NCBI RefSeq assembly: GCF_000217955.3
Contig: NZ_AFOY02000008.1
Span: 372,001-436,000 of the forward strand
From: Pseudomonas fluorescens HK44
GTDB lineage: Bacteria; Pseudomonadota; Gammaproteobacteria; Pseudomonadales; Pseudomonadaceae
Length of the DNA: 64,000 nt
Direction: 5' to 3'
This document shows positions 37,784 through 47,421 of the stretch, piece after piece. The translations under genes were made by a program, and so were the position numbers. The number at the start of each line of letters is the position of its first letter. Position 1 is the first letter of the stretch. The notes under the pieces are model-generated. The model had not been told where the DNA came from, did not search any database, and saw only the letters and a list, made by a program, of their open reading frames with translations.

Positions 37784-37999
37784 ATGAGCGTTTACGAATG
37801 GGCAAGACAGGAGTTGCGCGATAGCCTGGAGTCGGCGCATGAAGCAGGGTTTGAACCAGGGTTGAGCCTGCGCGCCTTGCTCAGTGCGGTGGTGCAGCAG
37901 AGCAAGGGCGTACGCAGTATCGAGGATCTGGCCGATGAGTTGCAGTTTCTGGCGGAGAATCTCGATGACGGCCAGGACTACGGGTTCATGCGGCCCTGA
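37784..37999 (+). CDS. Conserved hypothetical small protein
   Basis: 71 residues, acidic and helical (YEWARQELRDSLESAHEAG ... VRSIEDLADELQFLAENLDDG). No membrane segment or signal. AGGAG lies about 10 bases before the ATG. Located 63 bases after the CbiM-like gene and 8 bases before the convergent yacG. I do not recognise a function. Confidence 0.6.
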   Translation: MSVYEWARQELRDSLESAHEAGFEPGLSLRALLSAVVQQSKGVRSIEDLADELQFLAENLDDGQDYGFMRP

Positions 38000-38007
38000 T
38001 GCTGGGA

Positions 38008-38208
38008 TCAGTGACGCGGGTCGAAGTCTTCCGAGAACAACTCGTCTTCAGAGTCGGGGCTGACCGGGATCTTGTGTTCTTCCGACGCCCAGGCGCCCAG
38101 ATCGATCAGTTTGCAGCGGTCCGAGCAAAACGGCCGGTAGGTGCTGGTCGCGCTCCATTCAACAGGGGCGCCGCAGGTTGGACATTCGACGACAGGGGGT
38201 TGGCTCAT
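38008..38208 (-). CDS. yacG: DNA gyrase inhibitor YacG (zinc protein)
   Basis: 66 residues with the four zinc cysteines C9, C12 (CPTCG) and C28, C32 (FCSDRCK), the YacG signature, and an acidic C-terminus. Family members bind GyrB and inhibit gyrase. The gene starts in an ATGA overlap with coaE, as in other proteobacteria (pilD-coaE-yacG). Confidence 0.93.
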   Translation of the reverse strand: MSQPPVVECPTCGAPVEWSATSTYRPFCSDRCKLIDLGAWASEEHKIPVSPDSEDELFSEDFDPRH

Positions 38209-38828
38209 GACTGGCCTCCACGCAAAGTAAGGTAAAAGTGATGCAGGCGTTCGACCTCGCTGTGCAGCCAGGCGAGGTCGCGGTCGTTGACCACCACATC
38301 GTCGGCATGGCTGAGGCGTTCCTGACGGCTGGACTGGGCCTTGAGGATCGCCTGGACCTGCTGTTCGCTGGTCTGGTCGCGCTGCAAGGTTCGTTCGATC
38401 TGTAAGTGTTCCGGTGCGTCGATTACCAGCACTCGCTGGGTCAATTTGTACTGCCCGGACTCGATCAACAGCGGCGACACCAGAATCGCATAAGGTGATT
38501 GTGCGCGTGCCAGGTGCGCGGCGATTTCCTGAGCGATCAGCGGATGCAGCAACGCTTCGAGCCAGCGGCGTTCTTCGGGGACTTCAAAGATCAGCTTGCG
38601 CAGTGCCGCGCGATCCAATTGTCCATCGGCTTGCAGCACGCCGGTACCGAAGTGCCCGGCAATCTGCGCCAGCGCCGGGCGACCGGGTTCGACCACCCAG
38701 CGTGCGGCATGATCGGCATCCACCGCATGCACACCCAGATCGATGAAGTGCCGGGCCGCCGCGCTTTTGCCGCTGCCGATGCCACCGGTCAGGCCGAGAA
38801 TCCAGGGTTTTTCCACAAGGGTATTCAT
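38205..38828 (-). CDS. coaE: Dephospho-CoA kinase
   Basis: 207 residues; last step of coenzyme A synthesis. P-loop GGIGSGKS at residues 15-22, [17 protein letters not shown] in the substrate region, HPLIAQEI and VSPLLIESG. Overlaps pilD upstream and yacG downstream by 4 bases each. The longer upstream frame lies inside pilD and is ignored. Confidence 0.95.
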   Translation of the reverse strand: MNTLVEKPWILGLTGGIGSGKSAAARHFIDLGVHAVDADHAARWVVEPGRPALAQIAGHFGTGVLQADGQLDRAALRKLIFEVPEERRWLEALLHPLIAQEIAAHLARAQSPYAILVSPLLIESGQYKLTQRVLVIDAPEHLQIERTLQRDQTSEQQVQAILKAQSSRQERLSHADDVVVNDRDLAWLHSEVERLHHFYLTLRGGQS

Positions 38829-39697
38829 TTGAAACCGACAAACTGCCAATAGAAGCCGGTTATTTGACCACCCCAGAGCAAGGCAATCCAGCCGGCAATT
38901 GCCAGATAGGGTCCGAAGGGGATCGGCGTCGAGGCGTTGGCGTCTTTCAGGCGCAGCAAAATCACACCCCCCACCGCGCCCACCAGCGATGAAAGCAGGA
39001 CCGTCAGCGGCAGAATCTGCCAACCGCCCCAGGCACCGAGCAGCGCCAGGAGCTTGAAGTCACCGTGACCGACACCTTCCTTGCCGGTCATCAGTTTGAA
39101 CAGCCAATACACCGACCACAGCAGCAGATAACCGGCCACCGCCCCCCACATCGCTGCGTGCAAAGGCACGAAAAGCTCGAAGCTGTTGACGATCAGACCC
39201 AGCCACAATAACGGCAATACCAGCACATCCGGTAGCAATTGGTGGTCGGCGTCGATCAGACACATTGCCAGTAACCCCCAACTCAAGACCAGTCCCCACG
39301 CCGCTTGCCAACCGAAGCCGAAGTGCCAGGCGACAAACGCCGAGAGCACGCCGCAGGCCAGTTCGGTCAAGGGGTAGCGGGCGCTGATGGGCGCTTTGCA
39401 ATTTGAGCACCGGCCGCGCAGTGCCAGGTAACTGAGCAGCGGAATGTTTTCCCAGGCGCGGATTCGATGGGCGCACTGCGGGCAGTGTGAATGCGGCAGC
39501 ATCAGGTTGTAGGTCGGGCCCGGTGCTTCAGGTGGCAAACCCAATACGTCCAGGGCTTGTTGCCGCCAATCACACTCAAGCATTTTCGGCAGGCGCCAGA
39601 CCACCACATTGAGAAAGCTACCGATCACCAGCCCGAGCACTAATGCGGTAACAACGAACGCCAGTGGGTAACCGGCCATGAATTCACTCAAGGGCAT
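38825..39697 (-). CDS. pilD: Prepilin peptidase and methyltransferase PilD
   Basis: 290-residue inner-membrane aspartic protease that cleaves and N-methylates the prepilins encoded here (PilA, FimU, FimT, PilV, PilW, PilX, PilE). Cytoplasmic zinc cysteines C72, C75, C97 and C100; catalytic D149 ([11 protein letters not shown]) and D213 ([18 protein letters not shown]). About eight membrane segments. Two bases separate it from pilC. Confidence 0.96.
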   Translation of the reverse strand: MPLSEFMAGYPLAFVVTALVLGLVIGSFLNVVVWRLPKMLECDWRQQALDVLGLPPEAPGPTYNLMLPHSHCPQCAHRIRAWENIPLLSYLALRGRCSNCKAPISARYPLTELACGVLSAFVAWHFGFGWQAAWGLVLSWGLLAMCLIDADHQLLPDVLVLPLLWLGLIVNSFELFVPLHAAMWGAVAGYLLLWSVYWLFKLMTGKEGVGHGDFKLLALLGAWGGWQILPLTVLLSSLVGAVGGVILLRLKDANASTPIPFGPYLAIAGWIALLWGGQITGFYWQFVGFK

Positions 39698-39699
39698 GT

Positions 39700-40917
39700 T
39701 CAGATCGCTGTGCCGAGTTGGAAAATGGGCAGGTACATGGCAACCACCAGCCCGCCGACAATGACGCCGAGCACCACCATGATGAACGGTTCCAGCAGGC
39801 TGGTCAGGCTGTCGACCATATTGTCGACTTCAGCTTCATAATAGATCGCCACTTTGTCGAGCATGTCGTCCAGTGCGCCGGATTCTTCGCCAATGGCGGC
39901 CATTTGAATTGCCATGTTGGGAAAAACCCCGCTGGTGCGCATCGAGAAGTTCAATTGCATGCCGGTGGAGACATCTTGCTTGATGCGCAAGACCGCCCGT
40001 TTGAACACGATATTGCCAGTGGCGCCTGCTACCGAATCCAGGGCTTCGACCAGCGGAACACCGGCGGCGAAGGTGGTCGACAGCGTACGGGCGTAACGGG
40101 CCACAGCCGATTTGTAGAGCAGTGCGCCGACTATCGGCATTTTCAGCAGTCGGGCATCCAGCCAATCGCAAAAGCGTTGCGAGCGCCTGAGCGCATGGCG
40201 AAAGCTCAGAGACCCGATGATCAGGCCGCCGAGCAACAGCCACCACCACGCCTGCATGAACTCGGACAGACCGATCACCATCAGGGTAAAGGCCGGGAGT
40301 TCTGCACCAAATCCGGAGAACACCGACTGAAATTGCGGGACCACTTTGACCAGTAGAATGCCGGTGACGATGATTGCGACAAAGACCACGGCCAGCGGAT
40401 AGGTCATGGCTTTTTTGATCTTGGCCTTGAGGCTTTCGCTTTTTTCCTTGTAGGTCGCAATCCGCTCCAGCAGCGTGTCGAGCGCGCCGGCCTGCTCGCC
40501 GGCGTCGACCAGGTTGCAGTAAAGCTCATCGAAGTACTGCGGCTTTTTACGCAGCGCGGTGGCGAAGCTGTTGCCGGCAGCGACTTCCTGTTTCACTTCG
40601 TCCACCAGCTTGCGCATGTTCGGGTTGTCGAAGCCTTCGCCGATGATGTCGAACGACTGCAGCAGCGGCACACCGGCTTTCATCATGGTCGCCATCTGCC
40701 GGGTGAAGAGGGCAATGTCCAGCGCCTTGATACGGTTGCCGAGATTGAACAGCGAAGCGGTTTTTTTTCGGACTTTGCCCGGGTTGATGCCTTGTTTGCG
40801 TAGCTGTGCCTTGATCAAGGCCGGGTTATGACCGCTCAGCTCGCCGGTTACCTTGCTGCCTTTCCTGTCGGTGCCTTCCCAGGCGTAGACGCTGACCTTG
40901 ATTGCTTTGACCGCCAT
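39700..40917 (-). CDS. pilC: Type IV pilus inner-membrane platform protein PilC
   Basis: 405 residues with two GspF-type repeats (TRQMATMMKAGVPLLQSFDI and ARTLSTTFAAGVPLVEALDS) and three to four membrane segments; the start MAVKAIKVSVYAWEG is typical. It couples the ATPase PilB to pilin assembly. Transcribed between pilB (3 bases upstream) and pilD. Confidence 0.96.
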   Translation of the reverse strand: MAVKAIKVSVYAWEGTDRKGSKVTGELSGHNPALIKAQLRKQGINPGKVRKKTASLFNLGNRIKALDIALFTRQMATMMKAGVPLLQSFDIIGEGFDNPNMRKLVDEVKQEVAAGNSFATALRKKPQYFDELYCNLVDAGEQAGALDTLLERIATYKEKSESLKAKIKKAMTYPLAVVFVAIIVTGILLVKVVPQFQSVFSGFGAELPAFTLMVIGLSEFMQAWWWLLLGGLIIGSLSFRHALRRSQRFCDWLDARLLKMPIVGALLYKSAVARYARTLSTTFAAGVPLVEALDSVAGATGNIVFKRAVLRIKQDVSTGMQLNFSMRTSGVFPNMAIQMAAIGEESGALDDMLDKVAIYYEAEVDNMVDSLTSLLEPFIMVVLGVIVGGLVVAMYLPIFQLGTAI

Positions 40918-40920
40918 GAC

Positions 40921-42621
40921 TCAATCCTTGGTGACCCGGTTGATTTCCTCAAGGCTGGTGACGCCCTGCATGGCCTTGAGCAGGCCCGAAGCGCGCAGGT
41001 CGTTGAAGCCGTCCTTGCGCATCTGGGTATCGATTTCCAGAGAATTGCCTTCAGCCATGATCAGCCGTTGCAGCTCCGGGGTGTTTTTCACCACTTCATA
41101 AATACCGACTCGGCCTTTGTAGCCGTTGTTGCAGTGATCGCAACCGACGGGTTCGTAGATCGTGAAGGAGCCGATGCGTTCCCGTGGGAAGCCTTCCTTG
41201 ATCAGTGTTTCATCGGGAATCGAGAGGGCCGTTTTGCAGTGGCTGCACAGCTTGCGAGCCAGGCGCTGGGCAATGATCAGGTGCACGGCCGTAGCGATGT
41301 TGAACCCCGGGATGCCCATGTTGTGTAGCCGGGTCAGGGTTTCAGCCGCGCTGTTGGTGTGCAGGGTGGAAAGCACCAGGTGCCCGGTTTGCGCAGCCTT
41401 GATCGCAATTTCGGCGGTTTCCAGGTCGCGGATCTCGCCGACCATGATCACGTCCGGGTCCTGACGCAGAAATGAGCGCAGTGCCTGAGCGAAATCCAGG
41501 CCCTGCCTGGGATTGACGTTGACCTGGTTGATGCCTTCCATGTTGATCTCCACCGGGTCTTCGGCAGTGGAGATATTGATGTCGACCGTATTGAGGATAT
41601 TCAGTCCGGTGTACAACGACACGGTTTTCCCTGACCCCGTCGGCCCGGTGACCAGAATCAGCCCCTGGGGTTGCTTGAGCGCCGCCATGTACAGGTCTTT
41701 CTGATCGGGCTCGTAACCCAGCGCATCGATGCCCATCTGTGCGCTGGAGGGGTCGAGAATCCGGATCACGACTTTTTCGCCCCACAACGTTGGCAGGGTG
41801 TTGACCCGAAAATCGATGGATTTGCTTTTCGACAGGTGCATCTTGAGCCGCCCGTCCTGGGGTTTTCGGCGCTCCGAAATGTCCAGGCTGGCCATCACCT
41901 TGAGACGGGCAGCGATGCGGTTGGCCAATTGAATCGGTGGTCTGGCGACTTCGCGCAGCATGCCGTCGGTCCGTACCCGCACCCGATAGGTTTTTTCGTA
42001 GGGCTCGAAATGCAGGTCCGAGGAGCCGCCCTTGATCGCGTCCAGCAGCATCTTGTTGACGAAGCGCACCACCGGGGCATCGTCGGAGTCCTGGCTGGTG
42101 ACAGCGTCCTGGCGCTGGTCGTCGACGGCTTCGATGTCCAGGCCCCCGAGGTCGACATCGGCCAAGTCTTCCAGGCCCGTGTTGTGGCTGTCGAAGAATT
42201 TCTCGATGGCGTCGCTGAGCTTGTCGTCTTCGACCAGGATCGCTTCGGTGGTGAGGCCGGTGCTGAACTGGATATCGTTGATTGCCTGGTGATTGCTCGG
42301 GTCGGAAATGCCCACGAACAGTTTGTTGCCGCGCCGCCAGAGTGGCAGGGCGTGGTGCTGGCGAATCAGCTTTTCGCTGACCAGGTCTTTGGGTTGGGAG
42401 TCTTTGTCGAGACCGTTGAGGTCGAGGAAGGCGACGCCGAAATGCTCAGAAGCAATTTCCGCAACCTGGCGACTGCTCACCAGCTTGTTTTGTACCAGAT
42501 AGCTGACCAGGGAAATGCGATTGCGCTGAGCTTGCTGATACGCCTGTTGCGCGCTTTTGTCAGTGAGCAGTTCGGCCAGCACCAATTGCTTGGCCAGACC
42601 GCTGAGGGCGATGTCATTCAT
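40921..42621 (-). CDS. pilB: Type IV pilus extension ATPase PilB
   Basis: 566 residues. N-terminal MshEN/GspE domains, then the secretion ATPase with Walker A GPTGSGKT, Asp box (ISTAEDPVEI), Walker B (DPDVIMVGEIRD) and a C-terminal zinc site (CSHC ... CDHC). It drives pilus extension. The ATG at 42621 is chosen over one 15 bases upstream because it gives MNDIALSGLAKQLV. Divergent from pilA with a 226-base gap. Confidence 0.95.
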   Translation of the reverse strand: MNDIALSGLAKQLVLAELLTDKSAQQAYQQAQRNRISLVSYLVQNKLVSSRQVAEIASEHFGVAFLDLNGLDKDSQPKDLVSEKLIRQHHALPLWRRGNKLFVGISDPSNHQAINDIQFSTGLTTEAILVEDDKLSDAIEKFFDSHNTGLEDLADVDLGGLDIEAVDDQRQDAVTSQDSDDAPVVRFVNKMLLDAIKGGSSDLHFEPYEKTYRVRVRTDGMLREVARPPIQLANRIAARLKVMASLDISERRKPQDGRLKMHLSKSKSIDFRVNTLPTLWGEKVVIRILDPSSAQMGIDALGYEPDQKDLYMAALKQPQGLILVTGPTGSGKTVSLYTGLNILNTVDINISTAEDPVEINMEGINQVNVNPRQGLDFAQALRSFLRQDPDVIMVGEIRDLETAEIAIKAAQTGHLVLSTLHTNSAAETLTRLHNMGIPGFNIATAVHLIIAQRLARKLCSHCKTALSIPDETLIKEGFPRERIGSFTIYEPVGCDHCNNGYKGRVGIYEVVKNTPELQRLIMAEGNSLEIDTQMRKDGFNDLRASGLLKAMQGVTSLEEINRVTKD

Positions 42622-42693
42622 TCGAGTACCAGGCACAGACAGTTCAAGACTTATAGCCTAGTCAACGGATGGAACCGCACCAGCGCTCTTGAG

Positions 42694-42757
42694 GTGACAA
42701 AAAGTGTCAGATAGTGCGGTTCTTCGGGGTGTATGCCGGACTTTCGCCGGTCTGACA
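42694..42757 (+). promoter_or_regulatory. Candidate PilR sites upstream of pilA
   Basis: Inverted repeat TGACA-AAAAG-TGTCA at 42695-42709 and a further TGACA at 42753-42757, 25-90 bases upstream of the sigma54 promoter. TGTC repeats are the core of P. aeruginosa PilR sites, as I recall. Position and motif both fit, but they are inferred from sequence only. Confidence 0.45.
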
Positions 42758-42781
42758 CCCTGTAAACAGGGGGCGCAGGAT

Positions 42782-42798
42782 TTGGCACGTGCTGTGCT
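42782..42798 (+). promoter_or_regulatory. Sigma54 (RpoN) promoter of pilA
   Basis: TTGGCACGTGCTGTGCT matches the -24/-12 pattern TTGGCACG-N4-TTGCW with one mismatch. GC at 42796-42797 puts transcription start near 42809, about 40 bases before the pilA ATG. Confidence 0.85.
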
Positions 42799-42847
42799 GT
42801 GACTGGTTCAGGACATGAGATTTCGCCTCATGCATGGAGCCTGTTCT

Positions 42848-43258
42848 ATGAATAATCAAAAAGGTTTTACCCTCATCGAGCTGCTGATCGTGGTGGCGAT
42901 CATCGGCATTCTGGCGACGTTCGCGTTGCCGCTGTATTCCAAGTATCAAGCGCGGGCGAAGGTCACCGCGGGGCTGGCGGAAATTTCAGCACTGAAGGTG
43001 CCTTTTGAAGACATTATCAATCAGGGCACCGACCCGACACTGGCGCTGATCGGTGGCACGGCAACTACCGGTAACTGCACTATCACGGCATCGGGTACTG
43101 CTTCCAGCGGTGCAGGTACTATTGTTTGCACGATTGTCAATGCGCCAGGTCCGGTGCTCAGCAAAACCATCACGCTGACGCGGACACTGGCCGGTGGCTG
43201 GGCCTGCGCGACCACCGCGTTGCAGGACTATGCGCCCAAGGGTTGCACAGGCGCCTGA
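42848..43258 (+). CDS. pilA: Type IV major pilin PilA
   Basis: 136-residue prepilin. Leader MNNQKG, cut by PilD before F7; glutamate at mature position 5; hydrophobic helix [22 protein letters not shown]. Four cysteines (C77, C94, C120, C133): C120 and C133 make the C-terminal disulfide loop of 12 residues and C77/C94 may form a second one. The head is rich in Thr, Gly and Ala. Divergent from pilBCD and transcribed from an RpoN promoter; a terminator follows. Confidence 0.95.
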   Translation: MNNQKGFTLIELLIVVAIIGILATFALPLYSKYQARAKVTAGLAEISALKVPFEDIINQGTDPTLALIGGTATTGNCTITASGTASSGAGTIVCTIVNAPGPVLSKTITLTRTLAGGWACATTALQDYAPKGCTGA

Positions 43259-43277
43259 TCCTGCATCGAAGCCTCAA

Positions 43278-43309
43278 TGCCTCGCGTCTACGGACGCGAG
43301 GCATTTTTT
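43278..43309 (+). terminator. Terminator of pilA
   Basis: TGCCTCGCGTC TACG GACGCGAGGCA followed by TTTTTT. An 11-bp perfect stem, 20 bases after the pilA stop. The 270 bases from pilA to the BON gene hold only this and a TA-rich stretch near 43405-43440. Confidence 0.92.
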
Positions 43310-43535
43310 CTACCGTTCGATGGCATCGCGGTAATTCGATAAAACCCGCAACTTGCATGTCAACAACGCCCGGGTCATGCATTTTGCATGATTCCAGCGA
43401 TTTGATTTTTTTATAACATATTGATTTCTATTGGTTTATTGGGTCGTCTCAAGTTGGCACAGCCTTCGCACTGTCTCTGTTAACCCTGCTGAGAAGGCAT
43501 GCAGCAGACTTTCTGGAAGAACAGGAGTTACTCGT

Positions 43536-43892
43536 ATGAAGACGTTCGCTATCGCTGCCGCCGCTGCAACCGTTCTGACCCTGACCATGGCCAACGCTGC
43601 ATTTGCGCAGACCACTCAAACTACACAGTCGCCGATGGTGGTGGCTGCCGGTGAAATGACCAAGGCCGAGGAAGCCACTTCCGATACCTGGATCACCACT
43701 AAAGTGAAAAGCGATCTGGTCACCGAGAAGGGGATTCCTGGCACCGACATCAAAGTCGAAACCAACAAAGGCGTAGTTTCTCTATCGTCGAAAGTAGCCG
43801 TGACCAAGTCCCAGAAAGACATGGCCGTCGCTATCACCAAGAAAATCAAAGGCGTCAAAGCCGTATCGGCTGATGGCCTGATGACCCAGTAA
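43536..43892 (+). CDS. BON-domain periplasmic protein (OsmY-like)
   Basis: 118 residues. Signal peptide of about 24 residues (ends AAFA|Q), then one BON domain (about 50-116) with DTWITTKVKSDLVTEKGIPGTDIKVETNKGVVSLSSKV and VSADGLM in parts. BON proteins such as OsmY and Kbp act in stress at the envelope; here the role is inferred. A strong AGGAG site precedes ATG 43536. Confidence 0.82.
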   Translation: MKTFAIAAAAATVLTLTMANAAFAQTTQTTQSPMVVAAGEMTKAEEATSDTWITTKVKSDLVTEKGIPGTDIKVETNKGVVSLSSKVAVTKSQKDMAVAITKKIKGVKAVSADGLMTQ

Positions 43893-43961
43893 GAACCAGT
43901 AAGAACCAGGGTTTCCCGTCTGAAGCGGGAGAAGGGATTCTTCAGAACGCTGTAGAACCCA

Positions 43962-44046
43962 TGTGGGAGCGAGCCTGCTCGCGATGGCGATTCTTCATTC
44001 AACCTCTATGTTGAATGTTAGTCAGCTATCGCGAGCAAGCTGACAC
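43962..44046. repeat. Decayed REP pair
   Basis: Left arm TGTGGGAGCGAGCCTGCTC is intact; the right arm (ATCGCGAGCAAGCTGACACA) has lost part of the symmetry. Lies between the convergent BON gene and DUF2845 gene. Confidence 0.75.
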
Positions 44047-44070
44047 ATTGGCACTTGGATAGTCGTAACT

Positions 44071-44370
44071 TCAGCTTCCGCGTTTGCTGGTGATCCGTAC
44101 CAGGCGGTTGCCTTCAAAGCGCAGGTATTGGTACATGCCGCTGTTCGGACCGTAGGTCCATTCCTCAATCGGGACTTCTTCCCGGCGATTGGCGCTGCGT
44201 TTGTAGCCCAGCGCATCACGTGCAACCGGCTCGCCACATTTGTGCAGCACTTCGCCGGTGCGATCGCCGAGGCTGATCAACTGACTGCCGCAGCGCAAGG
44301 TATCGGTCTGGGCCTGCACCTGGCTGACGAAGAACGCCAGTGCCAGGCTGATCAGCAATCGGCTATTCAT
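44071..44370 (-). CDS. DUF2845 secreted protein
   Basis: 99 residues, signal peptide MNSRLLISLALAFFVSQVQA, then the DUF2845 pattern with two cysteines (LRCGSQLISLGDRTGEVLHKCGEP), EEWTYGPNSGMYQYLRFEGNRLVRI. Expected in the periplasm; function unknown. Starts 2 bases after the DUF748 gene, same strand, so co-transcribed. Confidence 0.82.
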   Translation of the reverse strand: MNSRLLISLALAFFVSQVQAQTDTLRCGSQLISLGDRTGEVLHKCGEPVARDALGYKRSANRREEVPIEEWTYGPNSGMYQYLRFEGNRLVRITSKRGS

Positions 44371-44372
44371 GC

Positions 44373-47315
44373 TTACTCCGCGTCCAGATGCATGGGGGTG
44401 ACGACCCGACCATCGCTTTCGGCTTCGCCCAGGTTAGCGTCAACGAAATACACCCGGTCATCGGCGAGCTGGGCTTTATCGACCAGGTAGTCCTTGATGG
44501 TACTGGCGCGATCCTGACCCAGTTGGCGTAGCAGCGCGGAGTCTGAAGACCAGAACTTGATCACGCCTTCGTGCAGTTTGGCAGTGCGCTCTGCTTTGCC
44601 CAGTTGCGTCCATTCGGCCGGAGGCTGGGTTTTCAGACGTGTGCGGTAGATGGCTTCGAGCAACGGACCTTTTTCGCTTTCCGGGACCTCCAGCAACGAA
44701 GCTTGCGCGGGGACTTTGTCGCCGCGACGCTGGAGCATTTTGTAGTAGTTGTATTGGTATTCACGTTCCAGTCGCTGTTCGGCAATCAAGGGGCCATCGC
44801 TCTTCTCGGCGGCGGTGCCTTCGATCTCCAGGCGCAGGGCCGGACGTTCCTTGAGCGCTTTGGCCAGGGTATCGAGCGCCGACTCGGCGTTCTTGCTCAG
44901 CTCGCTTGAACCGGGTGCGAACGACACGCTGCCCAGGTCCTCGGCCCCACTGCCGTTGACCAGCCCGCCAATGAGCTTGAAGGGCGCCTCGGCCGCGCGC
45001 ACGATCAGGTTGCGCAGGGTTTGCCAGATGATTGGCATGATGCTGAATTGCGGGTTGTTCAGGTCGCCTGTTATCGGCAGATCAATGGAAATTTTGCCAT
45101 CGCTGTCCTTGAGCAAGGCGATGGCCAGTTTCAGCGGCAAGCTCACGGCGTCCGGGCTGTCGACTTTTTCGCCCAATTGCAGTTGCTCCACCACCACTTT
45201 GTTTTCGGCTTTCAACTGGCCTTTGACGATCTGGTAGTGCAGGTCGAGATTGAGCCGGCCCTTGCGGATCCGGTAACCGGCAAATTTGCCGGAGTAGGGG
45301 GTCAGTGTGGTCAGTTCGACGCGTTTGAAACGGGTGGCGATATCCAGCGCGGTCATCGGGTCGAACGGGGTGACGCTGCCCTTGATGGTCACCGGGGCGT
45401 AGCGGTCGACTTTGCCCTTGATGTCGACGGCGGCAGGTTTGACCTGGCGGCTGTCGATGGTGCCGATCTGGCCGTTGAGCTGTTGAATGGCGGTGGCAAA
45501 GTTCGGTGTCAGGCTGAAGTCGGCGAAGTTCGCCGAGCCGTCGTTGATGGCAATTGCGCCGATGTGGATGCCCAGTGGCTTGTCCTTGCTCGCGGCAGGT
45601 TTTGCGGCGGCGGTTGTGCTGGCGCTGTCGGGCGATTGCGGAATCAGCAGGTCATTGATGTTGGTGGTGCGGTCATCGTTGATCATGAAACGCACATACG
45701 GCTGTTGCAGGTTGATCTTGTCGATCGACAGGCTGTCGCCATGCTGGTAATTCAGGCCTTCGATCACCACTTGCTGCCACTTGAGGAAGTCGCGGGTTTT
45801 CAGGGTGTCGAGGGTGTGCAGTTGATCGACCTGAGCGCGGCCGGTGACGCTGAACGCCAGTGGTTCGGTGCTTTTCAGGTCAACGGCCAGGTCGCTGCCG
45901 AGCATCCCGGAGCGCAACTCCAGACGAATGAACGGATTGATATAGGACTGGGCGACGCGCAAGTCGATGTCTTTGGTCTGGACCTTGAGTTTGGCGCTGA
46001 TCGGCGCAAGGTTGACCTCGCCGTCCGCGAGAATCTTGCCCTGCTTGCCCAGGCCGGTATCGACTTTGAGGGAGAACGGCGAGCCATTGAGGCTATCGAA
46101 ATTCTTCACGTCGACGTTTAGCGGGCCGAGCTCCAGTGCCACCGCCGGTTGGGCCTGACGGTCGGCCAGGTGCACTTGATAGTTGCGCAGCTCGACATCC
46201 TTGAGCAGCACTTGCCAGGGCTTGCTCGGCACCGCTGGATCGGGTTTTGGTTGCGGCGAGTCCGCCGCTGCCGGGGCCTTGGCTTGCTCGGGTTTTGTGG
46301 CCGGTTTGGCCGGTTGTCTGGCGAAGAGTTTCTGCCAGTCGAGCTGGCCATCGGCTTCACGGGCGGCCCAGGTTTCGAGCTTCTGGCTGCGGATCTTGCC
46401 GACGATCACTTGTTGCTTGACCAGATCGACCGTGGTCTCGCTGACGTCCAGACGTTCGAGGCGCACCAGCGGCCGGCCATCCGGGGCCTTGATGGCGAAC
46501 GGAGCAACGCTTATCGAGGCGTTGTTCAGCAGCAGTTCGGTTCCCTGCGTCAGGTTGAACTTGTAATCGGTGCTCAGGTTCAGCGTTCCGTCTTCGAGCA
46601 CCAGCGGCAATGCGTCACGCACGTAAGGCCACCAGGATTTCATTTTGCCGTCGGTGACTTTCAGTGTGCCTTCGGAGCTGATGGGCACCAGGCTGATGTG
46701 GCCGGTCCAGTCGATCCGGCCACCCGCCGGGCCAGCTGCGACGAGGGTCATGGCGGCGTTGTCGTCGGGCAGGGTACTGAGGTTGTTCAACTCCAGATTG
46801 AGCGTGTCGTACAGGAATTCGATCGGCTCGCTCGGGCGCAGGTCCTGGAAGTGCACATAACCACCGGCCAGATTGATGTGGTCGATGCGCAGCGGGAAGG
46901 GTTTGGCGTTCGGGTCAGTGGGCGTCGGCTCACTGGCCGGCAACTTGAACAGTTGCGTGAGGTTCAGGCTGCCGTCCTTGTTGAACAGAATCTCGGTTTT
47001 CGGCTTGTCCAGCTGCACATCGATCAGGTGCAGTGCGCGGGTCCAGAGGCTATCGATCTGCAGGTTGGCGTACAGGCGCTCGAAGGCGATCTGTTCCTTG
47101 CCCGGCTCGCCGATGGTGAGGCCCCAGACGGTCAGCTCAAGACTGAAAGGATTGAGTTCGATCCGTTGAATGTGCGCCGGCACCGTCGCGTAGTTGGCCA
47201 ATTGTTGATTGGCGATCCGCAAGGCGATGCCCGGTAAAATCAGAAACCCCAACACGCTGTAAAGGGCGACGGCAATCAACAAGGCGCCGATGGCGCGAAT
47301 CAATCCTTTGGGCAT
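44373..47315 (-). CDS. DUF748 large envelope protein (AsmA-like, OmpA-like C-terminus)
   Basis: About 980 residues with one N-terminal membrane segment (AIGALLIAVALYSVLGFLILPGIAL). Long repetitive AsmA/DUF748 body (NLELNNLSTLPDD, KVTDGKMK, IHIGAIAINDGSANFADFSLTP) built of short beta repeats, likely a periplasmic bridge. The last 200 residues resemble an OmpA-like peptidoglycan domain (SVSFAPGSSELSKNAESALDTLAKALKER split across the region). Similar proteins link to lipid transport or outer membrane integrity; not proven here. An upstream in-frame TTG (47327) is less likely than ATG 47315. Confidence 0.8.
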   Translation of the reverse strand: MPKGLIRAIGALLIAVALYSVLGFLILPGIALRIANQQLANYATVPAHIQRIELNPFSLELTVWGLTIGEPGKEQIAFERLYANLQIDSLWTRALHLIDVQLDKPKTEILFNKDGSLNLTQLFKLPASEPTPTDPNAKPFPLRIDHINLAGGYVHFQDLRPSEPIEFLYDTLNLELNNLSTLPDDNAAMTLVAAGPAGGRIDWTGHISLVPISSEGTLKVTDGKMKSWWPYVRDALPLVLEDGTLNLSTDYKFNLTQGTELLLNNASISVAPFAIKAPDGRPLVRLERLDVSETTVDLVKQQVIVGKIRSQKLETWAAREADGQLDWQKLFARQPAKPATKPEQAKAPAAADSPQPKPDPAVPSKPWQVLLKDVELRNYQVHLADRQAQPAVALELGPLNVDVKNFDSLNGSPFSLKVDTGLGKQGKILADGEVNLAPISAKLKVQTKDIDLRVAQSYINPFIRLELRSGMLGSDLAVDLKSTEPLAFSVTGRAQVDQLHTLDTLKTRDFLKWQQVVIEGLNYQHGDSLSIDKINLQQPYVRFMINDDRTTNINDLLIPQSPDSASTTAAAKPAASKDKPLGIHIGAIAINDGSANFADFSLTPNFATAIQQLNGQIGTIDSRQVKPAAVDIKGKVDRYAPVTIKGSVTPFDPMTALDIATRFKRVELTTLTPYSGKFAGYRIRKGRLNLDLHYQIVKGQLKAENKVVVEQLQLGEKVDSPDAVSLPLKLAIALLKDSDGKISIDLPITGDLNNPQFSIMPIIWQTLRNLIVRAAEAPFKLIGGLVNGSGAEDLGSVSFAPGSSELSKNAESALDTLAKALKERPALRLEIEGTAAEKSDGPLIAEQRLEREYQYNYYKMLQRRGDKVPAQASLLEVPESEKGPLLEAIYRTRLKTQPPAEWTQLGKAERTAKLHEGVIKFWSSDSALLRQLGQDRASTIKDYLVDKAQLADDRVYFVDANLGEAESDGRVVTPMHLDAE

Positions 47316-47421
47316 GTTCAGCTTCAACTATCGGAATCGGGAGTGCCTTGGAGTATGGCATGCGATTCTGGTTCCGAAGCAATCACCTTGAACAGCAATT
47401 GTCTGGTTTTTTCGCGAGAGG

